From Mortierella sp. BCC40632 (taxonomy: Eukaryota > Mortierellomycota > Mortierellomycetes > Mortierellales > Mortierellaceae), in contig WAEK01000005.1 in assembly GCA_011634665.1 (NCBI GenBank), forward strand, positions 1,408,501 to 1,472,500: a stretch of DNA of 64,000 nt. The letters run 5' to 3'. The notes below the pieces were generated by a model. It saw only the letters and a list, made by a program, of their open reading frames with translations. It did not search any database and was not told the origin of the DNA. This document shows positions 11,691-22,048 of this stretch, one piece after another. How positions within the stretch are numbered: position 1 is the first letter of the stretch; each line of letters opens with the position of its first letter. Position numbers and translations under genes: made by a program.

Positions 11691-12851
11691 GTCTTGCCAA
11701 TGGAGATGCTTAACCTCGCTTCCAGAGCGTTTTCACGAACCACCTCCATCAGTATGTAGTCGCACTGTGGGTAGGGTGAAGAGAAGATTTTTGTAACCCC
11801 TCCAAGACAAAAAAAAAAAAAAAAAAGCCCTCCGCTGGTTTGCTCTGAGTCTCCTTCCTACAAGTCTATCTCCATTGTCTTCGTTTTCATTCTAGAATTC
11901 ATGATATCGACGTTTTACTAGATTTTCTTTTTTCTTACCTGCAAACCACCAGTGTTGCTACGCTCATCGCCAGAGTCTGCTTGGATGACTTGAGCTTTCT
12001 CGCGCTTAACAAAAGGTAATGTCTATTGTGATGGTCTGCCAAGCTTCTCTTGCAGAAAGAGTGTGTGAAATGGAGATCTTTTTGAAGTACTGTGTGTTAA
12101 ACTGCTGCTGGGATCAGAGCTACCAATAGAAAGGTGAGTTGGCATCACAGAGCGAACGACGACGGTCTGCGCAGAGAGGGTGATGTTGTCTCTTGGGTGG
12201 AGTGGCGAGAGGTCTGTGCGGCAGGGGTAATGCCGAAATTGATAAGTGGTCCAAAAGGCGGAGTATTCTCGTGGTCTTCGGCAATCTCGATGGGCTCGAA
12301 TGGCTGGGAGTGTTAGTGGCTCTGGAGGCCCCCCGTCTCCACCTGATTCAAGGATGACCGGAATACGGCCCCCGGCAACCATTCGGCCGATATGGTGGAC
12401 TTGAGCGCTGATAGTGGTCTCTGGTACCACAGGGGGGTCCTTGTCAACTCGGGGACAGTTTTGCGCCTCGGTTTCGTCTGGGCGTTCCAAGCTGATTTGT
12501 ATCATCCCATGGGTCGCATTTGTCCTTGCTGGACCACCCGCAAAATGGAAAAGGCATGGCCACGAGCTGTAACTTGGGACCCGCGGTTGGGGATGGTGTT
12601 GTTGAGTATTGGTGAAATGATGTAGGTGAAGACAATGGAGGACTCGAGGGAGTCATCCCAGAGTGGTAGGGGGGAGGAAGAGATACACAGCCCATGTCTT
12701 GGAACCAGCACGGAGGGCATCAAAAAAGATGGCTATTTACTGCAAACAAATGCTTGAGAGGGGTCGAAAGCGCAGATGGTTATCGAAAGAAAGGCAGCAC
12801 AGGAAAGGTTGTCGGTTCAATGAAGGATAATTCACTTTAATCTTTACAAGG
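11691..12851. other. Intergenic; no supported gene
   Basis: Contains an A run at 11811-11826 and, on the minus strand, overlapping open frames between 12023 and 12723 that are proline-, serine- and threonine-rich. These frames have no recognisable motif and would have to be joined by frameshifts. They may be the remains of a repetitive or decayed protein gene. Confidence 0.35.
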
Positions 12852-13247
12852 TTATGGTCGTGCATATCCCACTGGCTTTCCGAGGAGGGAATCCACATCA
12901 TTCTGGGTCACTCTGAACCTGTCTCCTGCTCTCACCAAGTTATTCTTGCAGAACAAGTACATCTTATCTGCGTCCACTATTAGCACCGTTAGATAAACTT
13001 TGTGTCCAGAAAGAGAATCATGACCCCGTGGCGCGACGCTGTGAAATCCCTCGTCGACCCGATTAATATAATCAATCACAACCCCGCCACTGAAGCTTTT
13101 CGTTGTAGGGTCGAAGCTGCCATCCAATTTCTTCAAGACGGCGTCACTTGTTTCTCGCGTATACATGACTTTGGCAGTAGAATTACTGCCGTTGATAAAT
13201 TCGACTTTGGGATTGCAACATCTAAAAATATCCAAGCAGCCTGCCAT
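12852..13247 (-). CDS. Small orphan protein (131 aa) with a 5'UTR intron
   Basis: The chosen start at 13247 gives MAGCLDIFRCCNP and 131 aa ending VGYARP. The same frame is open upstream to 13385, but a 5'UTR intron is likely: donor GTATGA at 13424 and acceptor TTGCAG ending at 13282, and a TATA element lies at 13525-13534 on the same strand. With that intron removed, the ATG at 13247 is the first. The product is a compact, mostly beta-like protein with a CC pair near the start, VEFINGSNSTAKVMY, then HKVYLTVLIVDADKMYLFC and GDRFRVTQNDVDSLL. It has no signal peptide from this start, so a cytosolic location is likely. I do not recognise the family. Confidence 0.68.
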   Translation of the reverse strand: MAGCLDIFRCCNPKVEFINGSNSTAKVMYTRETSDAVLKKLDGSFDPTTKSFSGGVVIDYINRVDEGFHSVAPRGHDSLSGHKVYLTVLIVDADKMYLFCKNNLVRAGDRFRVTQNDVDSLLGKPVGYARP

Positions 13248-13524
13248 CTTGAACAAGTGACTGTCTCCCACCGATCGAAGTCTGCAACAAGAATAGTTAT
13301 TTCGCTTGAATGCTCCAACTCTACCCTTGCAAATGGACATTGAAACGCATAAATGGATCACGATGATACTTAGTAAAGTGGACATGAGGAGCAGTCATTA
13401 GCAGGGATATTTCGAGACTCATACCTTTGCTATGCTTGACAAGTCTAAAATAAAACCAGGTGCGTAGTACCTTGAATGAGATGGGATGAGGAGAAAAGGT
13501 GACGAGTATAACATATTTTCATCT

Positions 13525-13534
13525 GTATTTATAC
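13525..13534 (-). promoter_or_regulatory. TATA box for the 131-aa orphan gene
   Basis: GTATAAATAC on the minus strand, about 100 nt upstream of the proposed 5'UTR intron donor at 13424. It places transcription start near 13500 and supports the downstream ATG. Confidence 0.5.
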
Positions 13535-14141
13535 GCTTACAAGAGTGAGAAACGTGAATATGTGAGTAACGAAGCTTATAGAGTAGGACTGCCGGGATGT
13601 CACTTGAACAAGTATTAGTCTGTGAATATGTTAAGGTGTGTGTAGCGGAAGAGACATAGTTACAAAAAGGTGTATGAGTTGTTCAGGGGCAAAGAATGAA
13701 CGTTGGAACCGAGGCAACGCATAAAGAAAAGAAAAAGAGGTAAGGGAGCCAGTAAAGTGAAGGCAAGAAAATGACAGGCACGAGGAAAGTATGCATGCAC
13801 ACAGCATGAAGAAAAAAGGGGGCAGGGGGGGGGGGGCCGGCAAAAGGCATGGAAAGGGTACAAGAAAATGACAGGTACGAGTAAAGAATGCATGCATAGC
13901 GCATGAAGAAAAAAATAGGGGCAGGGGATCCGGCAGAGATGTGGGCGACAAAGGAGAGTTAGCAAAGAGGGTATTGGAAAAGTTACCACCGCTGCCTTAA
14001 AACAGTCTTTTGTTGTTGTGAGATGATGGCCCAATATGCACCTCGATCAAACAAACAAAAAAAAAAGCTTTGACCACTCGGCGCAGTATCTCAAGTCAAA
14101 CAGCGAATCATGCAAGAAGAGAGGGAACTTTGCATTTTGAC
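13535..14141. other. Intergenic between divergent small genes; short tandem duplication
   Basis: Contains two similar segments near 13760-13810 and 13865-13915 sharing the words GAAAATGACAGG, CACGA/TACGAGTAAAG and GCATGAAGAAAAAA, i.e. an imperfect tandem repeat of about 100 nt with a G run at 13827-13836 between the copies. The same GCATGCAC...GCATGAA word also occurs near 9524-9542. No coding content is supported. Confidence 0.5.
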
Positions 14142-14148
14142 TATAAAA
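14142..14148 (+). promoter_or_regulatory. TATA box for the secreted cysteine-rich gene
   Basis: TATAAAA 180 nt before the ATG at 14330. A likely 5'UTR intron (donor GTAACT at 14249, acceptor CACAG ending 14310) lies between them and removes two upstream ATGs. Confidence 0.5.
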
Positions 14149-14329
14149 TGACGCAGATCAAAGTCTAACAATCATTTACCTGACCCGTCCAAGGAAAAAC
14201 ACCAGCACAATTCCAAGCAACTTGTCAAGCCCACAAGACGTAGGATAAGTAACTACTGTTCTACCTAATGGTCATTATCAACTCATTACCAGCGCTAATG
14301 CTTTCCACAGCTTCTGAGCAATTAGAATC

Positions 14330-14575
14330 ATGCGATTTGTCATTCTTTCCCTCGGTCTGTCGATGTTGTCAGCTCATGCCATGGCGGTGTGGTGCTACTG
14401 CTCTGACAATTACTACAGTGAAAGATGCTGCCAGAAAATCATGGATGGCTTCACCTTTCCAACGGTCTATAGTCCAAATACATGCGATATTGGCCCTAAG
14501 CACGCAAACAGACGCGATTTCTATGATTGCTGTTACTACTACGATGCCCTAGGGAGCGAATGTATGAAGTGGTAA
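14330..14575 (+). CDS. Small secreted cysteine-rich protein (81 aa)
   Basis: An 81-aa product with an N-terminal signal peptide (MRFVILSLGLSMLSAHA) and a mature chain of about 63 residues with eight cysteines in the pattern WCYC, ERCC, NTCD, DCC and ECM. The chain is also tyrosine-rich (DFYDCCYYYDA). Eight paired cysteines, small size, secretion and a gene-poor repeat-rich setting fit the general class of fungal small secreted cysteine-rich proteins. I do not recognise a named family. A TATA box and a probable 62-nt leader intron support expression. Its role (host interaction, antimicrobial, developmental) is not deducible from sequence. Confidence 0.8.
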   Translation: MRFVILSLGLSMLSAHAMAVWCYCSDNYYSERCCQKIMDGFTFPTVYSPNTCDIGPKHANRRDFYDCCYYYDALGSECMKW

Positions 14576-15510
14576 ACCGAGGCGAAGGCCTGAAGGCAAG
14601 GCTATTCTTAAAAATCCAAAGAATAAAATCAATTGACCAGAACTGACTGCTCGCAATCAAAATACTGTTAAATTTGCACCGGACACATTTATCAAAAGTG
14701 TGCGTCATATCCCGTGAATGTACACTACGTAAGTTTTGTCCACCTAAAAGTGATCATCGTCCTACTTCACTCCTTATCCCCCAAAACCTTTACTCCCGAT
14801 CGATTTTTGGAGAAAGAGTTACACTAATCCTGACTTTAACATAGTAGGCACTCACAAGGCATTATGATGAAAGAGGCAGGGAAACTGCAAGATTGTTGAT
14901 AGTAAAAGAAGAAAAAAACTAGGAAGAAAGTACGACTAAGAAAAGGAGGAAGTGAACGTACCGAAGCATGAATTCCAAAAGGTTGTAAAGAGAAAATATA
15001 CACATGACAAAGTCAACGAAAAGGACAGAGGATCGTCAAGGGGTGAATAGATGAAATAAATAAAAGGGAGTTGGAAGATCAAGTTATGAATTGGCATAAG
15101 GATGTTCAGGGATAAATACTGAAATTTGCTTTTTTTTTTTTTTTTATTCAGAGAGGGATGGGATGTCGAAGCATACAAATCTGTAGAACAATAGGCTTAT
15201 CTCGCAGTGTGTGTGTGTGAGAGAGGGAGATAGAGGTTGTAAAAGAGACGCTGCATGCTAGTTATCAGAAAGAATATAAAAAATAAATAAAAAAAAAAAA
15301 AAAGAGTTGTATTGCCGTTTTTCAAAGTGAGCAAGAGAGAAGATGAAATGCTACAGTTGGTAAATAGTATATAAACAATGAGAATCCAGCAGATGAAAGG
15401 GAATATATATATAAAAAAAAAACTTTTGTTGAACTCTAGTTTCGAAGAATCAGCCCCCAAGGCCTCCAACTACTCTGTATCGCACTTACAAGAAAAAGCG
15501 AGAGACATCT
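14576..15510. other. Intergenic, A/T-rich
   Basis: No coding frame is supported. It holds a T run at 15130-15145, an A run at 15289-15303 and a short (GT)n/(GA)n stretch near 15206-15225. It probably includes the 3' ends of the flanking convergent genes. Confidence 0.5.
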
Positions 15511-18500
15511 TTAGGTAAAGATCTCCATGGGCGTCACGGCTCCTTCGACAATATTGCCAAGCAAGTTCTCTTGACACAAGAACTTGGTCGGGAATTCAAC
15601 CAAATGACCAGTCACCATTTGAAGCTTCTCCGTCACACTCTCAACTGTTGCATCTGGCATGCACACATGGCCCACCAAGATCTTCTTTGGATCCGGAACA
15701 AATTCTTTGTAGTCGTCCCAAGTCTCGACGGTGTCATCGGGAACACAGTGGAAGACCTCTCGGAAGATGCTGGTGTTCGTATTAGCTACACGCTTCCACC
15801 ATCCATCATAGAAACTGTCATGAATCGGGTCCATCACAATCTCCTTAGCCGCCTTGGGGTCCTGACCGGCTGCAAGCTTCTCTTGACCCTGAGCCAACGT
15901 CGAATGCCACTTCTGGAAGGCCTCGTCTTCCTCTTCGTCAGGCATGGTGACCTGCAGGTAACCGTCTGTACCCTTGTAACCCTGCGTGACCTGGCCGCGC
16001 TTTTTACGACGGCGCTGGTTCGAGGACGACTGCTGCTGTTGTTGCGAGCTAGTCTGAGGCTGCAGACTGGACTGTTGTTGCTGCTCTTGCTGCTGCTTCT
16101 CTTCGTAGATGGCACGCATGAGTTCCTTTCGCATCTGGGCAGGATCCTTGCTTGGCTTGTCTAGGTTCACGGGCAAGACCGAGGCTTTGGTAACCACATC
16201 GTGCTCAACATGAGACAAAAGTCCTAAGTGTTCTCTAAAAAGATCCGAACGAAGCGTGTGTGCCAAGCGACCGGCTTGATACTATTGTTACAGAACCGCA
16301 TTCGGGACAAGATTAAACCATAAATGTTAGAAACCACTCAAGGCACTGTAGCGTAAGCAAAGTAAAGTAGTCCATATTTGAAGTGCAAAGGGTCCTTACA
16401 GGCTCGCCGTTCATCCTGGATGGGACTGTATCTGTATCCTCAACGATAATCGCAATCTCGGAATCTCGGAATCCTAGCTGCGAACGATCGTTGATGTTGG
16501 CTATTGGCAAGCGAGTAGGAAAGATTCTTTGTTAGGTATCATTGCAAACAACAACTCGGTAGGGTGAGATAGACAAACAAGAATAACATACCAGAGCCAA
16601 CAACAATGATCCGGTCATCCACAATCATCAATTTGCTGTGGATGTACAGCTGCTCGGTTACAAAGTCTTCGACTTCATTCTCCAAGGCTGTGTCATCGCT
16701 ATCTGCAGCGGTGCTGGAGGTCGAGGAATCCGCAACTGAGAAGTCAGAGGCAGAGTCGGGTCGAGGCTCAATAATGTCCTCATCCTCCTCCCTCTCCCTC
16801 TCGAAATCACTGTCTCCACCGCGGTGGAAGATGGCGTTCTTGATCTTCTGTCCAGTCGGCTCAATGCTATTTACATCCTTGGGTCCCTTCCAATCCTCAA
16901 TCTTAGTCTTGATAATTGTTCCCAAACCATCGATCACATGTGGCTCCGAATTATCGGTCGTTCCGCCTTGATAATGGTTTTCTTTCGCTCTCTCCTCAGC
17001 ACGGTCCGTGTTGCGCTTGATCCGCTCATTGCGAGAGCTATTTGCCATTGTCTTCTCAGTCGCCGCTGGAATGAATCCGTGCTCCTTCTTACACCGATTC
17101 ATTGCTCTCTTGGTGATACTCTCGTCCCAAGTACGACGCTTATCGGAAGCTTTGCGGCGTGCTGCAATCTTCTTGATTCGTTCAGCATCCTGGTCACTAG
17201 GGAGAGGATCCAACAAAAACCTGGCTGCCAGAGACTTTTTACGATTGATCTCATTCTCCTCATGGGCAGCAAGTTTGGCCTTGAGCTTATTCTTCAATCT
17301 GGTGCCGCTGTGGTGCTCAGCCGATTCGTTTGTGGGCTCATCATCATCCACGACTGCCGCGACAATTTCCTCTCCAACAGCCTGAGCAGCTGCCAAGATG
17401 CCCTCCTCTCCTTGGTCGAGGTTGCCAGCTTCCTCAGCTTCCTTCACTGCCTCGACAATCGCGTCAAATTTGCCGTGCTTGATGCGGTCGAAACTACGAA
17501 GGCCAAAGAATCCAATGTACTGATCGGGATCGACACCGTTGGCGACCAATTGCTCGAGCACCGAGTTGCCTCCACGGCAGATTGACATGTACTGGAAGTG
17601 CATCACCTTTCGCAGGGTTCCTGCATCTCCGGACATGATGTCTGCTTCGAACGCAGGCATCAGGGGCATCACAACAATCACGCGGAACTTCTTGCCCTCG
17701 TTGTGGGCCCGGATAATACGGTTCACGAGAGCAATACCGATTGTGTTCTTGATATCGGGATTGCCGTTCTCAGCGGCCAAGGTAACTATTTAGCAGTCAA
17801 TTGGAGAAGGTTGAGGAACAATTCACAGACTAAATCACTTTTCCTTCTGCAGTTTCAAGAAGTAGTGGTGATAAAAAAAGAGTCGGGCTCTTACCAAAGA
17901 ACTGATTTTCGATATAGATGAAATGCTCTGCCTTCTCAATGCATTCCAGGTATGCATCTTGGATTGAGCGCTCCAGGTCGACACCCTGGGACCATCGGGT
18001 GCTGCTTCTCAAAATCTGGACCTTTTGAGATCCCGTCCATCCGGTTTCATTGCGAGTGCTGACGAACTCTCCCTTAGGCGTCAAAAACTTCATGTGTGAC
18101 TTCTTCATACCCTTCTCGCGTTTGACAAAGTTCCATCGTTGAACGAAATGGCGGGCAATATCTCTTGCTGGCTGACCAGCCACTCCAATGGACACATCGT
18201 GCCATGGCATACGGCCAAGAAGCTTGCGCTCGATCAGATCTGAGCCATAGTCCTTGACTAAAATTTCCTCACGAAAAAGAGAAAGTAGAATATAGAGGAT
18301 GGTGAGAACCTCCACCGAGTGCAAACATTCCAACTCCACCACGAAAGAGAGAGCTAAGACCATTTACCATTGACAAAGTCCTTAATACGAGGGTTGGAAT
18401 AGTCCTGACCAGGCCAGATAACGCCTTTGCCTGAGGGATGATAGTCCGACAACTGATGTGTTCTGCTGTCGTAACGTCCAAAGCACAAGTCAAGTCCTCC

Positions 18501-21500
18501 AATGAATGCCAGGCGACAGTCAACCACACAGATTTTCTATATCCACCATTGGGAAGAGAGACTATTAGTACCTCTTTGGGTCATTCATTCTGGATCTTTA
18601 TCAAGAAAGAGCCGATGAATGCTTAATTACCTCGTGGTGGGCCCAGAACTGGGTACCATTCACTTTAAGATGATCTGGATGTCTCTGGACTAGAATTTTC
18701 AATACATAGAAATTTAAGAGTTAATTATCTACTCCTTGACTGAAGGATAACCAGCAATGAAAAGTGTGGTCATGATCAGCTGGAAAAGAAACATACCTTG
18801 AATGTTGGGATGAAGGTCCTGGAGCCAAGTCTTTGTGTGTGCAGAGTCAAGAGTCAGCGCAAGAGAGACCTCCTTGTAAACGACCACATAAATCTTAACG
18901 CCTTCCTGTGCCTTTCTCTGGAGAAGTCTGTCAAGTCTGAATTCCTCATTCTTCTCTGGCGGACGGCGGAGATACTACAAAATAACGACCAGAGAGGAGA
19001 GAGATAGCTTAGTCAGTTTAAACTTTCAGGTGCCCTGCCAACAACATTCAATCCAAGCAAATGAATGTCTGAGTTCTTACCAGCTCGGGCGACAACCACC
19101 AGTCTGCGATATAAATCTCTGACTTGGCTGCCAAGAGCGCGTCCGAAACGGCATGGAAGTAGTCCTTGCCATCGACATAATACCGAACCTTTGCGTCCTC
19201 ACGCTGAGGAGCAAAACTACCGAAGCGATGGGATCGAATCCATGGACTCTGTTTCTTCATCCGGTTGAAGTGATCCATCCATTCAGAAATATCTCGATAG
19301 TTGTCGCCACGCATCTCAATCTTGCGGAAATTGTTACCAATCTCGATATGATAGTCAGCAAATCCAAGATGAGGGTTCAAGTGCTCGATTACATAAAAGT
19401 GTTGATCGAACATGAACACATCCGTGCACTCATCTGAATCGCTAGAAGGGCAGAAGGCGATATAAGAGTCTCTGAGGATGGCCCACGATCGGTCGACCTT
19501 CATAAACCAAACGGCAGGTAGGCCACAGATGGAATTGGTCTCATCGACCGCTTTGGTCGACACATGACCCTCCTTGGCTTTCCAACCCATGTCTTTTGTC
19601 ATGGACATGACCGAGATTTCGAGGAACTCGTAGAGATCATAGGCTACAACTCCGTTGAGAGCTTGAATAACCTGAAGCAAATAGGTCTGGAGGGCCTTGC
19701 GTCTGGCAAGGTTCTGCTCCCGCGCATAACCCTCAGTGTCATCGTAACCCATACCCAGTGTGGTCATGGCCAGTGTATAGGCCCATGCAGCCTATTGAAG
19801 TTAAGACGAAAGGGAAAAAAGAAAGGAAGAGAAAACGACATGTAAGAAAAACCCAGTCGGAGATGGATGTGTCCCAAGTAGGATATGCAGAGAGACTGTT
19901 CATGTACCCTCGTGCCACCCAACGAATTAAAGATGTTCCGCACCACGCTACATTCAATAATTTAATAACAGAGGCGAGGCCATGGCGTTCTTACCTGGTT
20001 AGGAAGTCGGGGCATATCTTGATAGTTCTTTGCAGTCAACGAAAGATGCAACTTGTAAAATTCGTACAGCGAGCGAATGATGACCCATTTGATATCACCG
20101 TATTGCAATTCGATACGGAAAATGACCTGTCGACTGACATCAGGCTTGACCTCGGAATCTACAATGGCAAGCTGTAGTTGTTCCAGTGATGAATGGTTAG
20201 TCCGTCTGTCATTGGCTTTAGATTTGTCTCTTTTACCCTCGACCTAAAAAAAGAAAACTAGCTCTACGAGGTCTTCTCCCAGACTTCTTAACATACCTTG
20301 AGCAGATGGAACAGAACTGGTGGCTAGCGAGTTTAAGAAAGATACATAGTTCATATTAGCTTACCAACCTTTTTCAAAGAGCATGAACAAAATGCGGAAT
20401 TTCTTTTTTAACAAACCGCTCTATCTCCCTCTTTACTGCTCTCGCGCGCACCAAAGTGGTGTAATCACTAAAAGCGGGAAAAAATATCCCGCCCGTTTTT
20501 GGAGAGATAGGGGACTTTGGGCCATGCATCCCTCTTCTTGGCGAAGCATTTTGCCCCCTCTCTCCTGCTTCTCGCAACAAGATTAACCCGCTTGCCTCTA
20601 GATAGGAAACTGGTCCACCTGACAGGCATATCCCTTTTTTGGGCCATTCTTTTCAGTTGAGTTCCGTCTCTCTTGACTAGTTCTCATTCCCTAGCCCGGT
20701 TTCCCTGGTACTTGACAACCGTTGTCTGAAGGATTGAGGACTCAAGGCTCCGCTTCCCTCTCCTCACCTCCTCTTACTCACTTTCTTCTCCCTTCCCCTT
20801 TCTCTCTTTCCTTCTGTCTGTCTGTCTCTCTCTCTATACCTCAGACTGTGTCAATCCGGCCAAAATCCTTAAATCAACCCACAGACAATTTTTAAAACAC
20901 GTTTTCTTTGTTTTTTTTTTCTTCTGCTTCATGCTGTCATCACACATGCACTGCGGTTTCTGCGTGAGCCAACTCAGCTGAGGAGGGGAGGGAGAGAAAA
21001 GGTATACGAGACAATACTCCCACAGACCCCACCTCCCTCTCTCCGCAAAACCCTCCCTAAAAAAGAGCTCACGCCGAGAGGGATGAATGCCCAAGCCCGG
21101 GAGGACAGCCCAAAAAAAAAGTTTTTTTCACTTACCGGTCGACGTCCTCGCTCATCAGTCTGAAGGAAAAAGGCGGGCGCAGCAGCACCTGCTACCGCAA
21201 GGGATTCGACCGTGAAGTCGATGGTCTCGAGATGAGTGTTGCCGTTCTTTGAGCTAGTCGCAAAGGCGTTTGCAGCATGGTCTAGCGGCGTTAGCTCCTT
21301 GGGCGGTGTTGGAGGGGCTGGGGGTTCCTCTACAATTGGCTCTGGCTCTAGCACCGGCTCAACTGTGTTAAAAAAAGGGGAAAAGAGAGATATTGGGCGA
21401 TGTCAATTCACTTTTTGCCAAGTTACACGGAACAATGTCCAAAAAAGTTACGCGGAGGAAAAAAAAAAAAGGAACGTAGAGACAGTGCTTCCGCCGTCCT

Positions 21501-22048
21501 GCTCAATGGCACAGCTTGCACGATGCATTTTGCCACCCTTCCCGTTCTTCTACCACGAGAGTAGAAGGACCCAAAAGCAAAGCAAAAAAAGTTTTTTTAC
21601 CTTGTACAATTTCTGGCACGACTGCCTTGTGATCATCGTCATCACTATCGTCGTGGTGACGGAGCCGACGCCACCAGTTCTTGCGCTTGCGACGATCCTT
21701 TTCCTTGTGCTTTGATGGCTCAGTTGTTACAACAGGCTGTTGCTCCTGTTCCTCTACGACGGGTTGCTCCTCGAGCTCTGGTGGGAATTCTTGTTCCGGT
21801 GTCAGGAGTGCGGAAGGATCATTTTTCTGAGCATGACGAACACGGTTGACGACGCCCACAAGGTTAAGAGACTTTGGTGGATTGGCTCCTGATGTCGAAG
21901 AGGTTGTTGAGACTCTGTCTCCATCCAGTTCGGCAAGGTTCTCAGGGTCCATGCCGTTGGTCTTTGAGCTCTGGTTATACTCGGTAGGGGCGAAACCATC
22001 CAGGTTTAGTGGACGCGTGGATTCGCCTGAAGGACGCGAGGAACCCAT
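15511..22048 (-). CDS. Phospholipase D, PX-PH type (PLD1/SPO14-like)
   Basis: Hydrolyses phosphatidylcholine to phosphatidic acid at membranes. Twelve exons on the minus strand: 22048-21601, 21362-21136, 20323-20297, 20171-19995, 19791-19081, 18974-18797, 18689-18631, 18536-18368, 18257-17895, 17785-16592, 16500-16400 and 16281-15511, giving 1,474 aa in one frame with GT-AG borders. Residues 1-225 are acidic or basic low-complexity. A PX-like region starts near 226 ([16 protein letters not shown]), and PH-like sequence follows from about 340. Catalytic HKD 1 is His608-Lys610-Asp615 (HHEKICVVD); HKD 2 is His1169-Lys1171-Asp1176 (HSKLMIVDD). IENQFF and GSANINDRS are typical of PLD. A charged linker of about 300 residues precedes HKD 2, longer than in animal PLD1. 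The C-terminus has a Gln-rich insert and a basic RRRKKRG patch. A 27-nt exon encodes PPVLFHLLK. Catalytically intact by motif. Confidence 0.92.

Noticed and set aside
12023..12723. Overlapping minus-strand frames of 60-160 codons
   Set aside because: Pro/Ser/Thr-rich with no motif, need frameshifts to join, no convincing splice sites or promoter.
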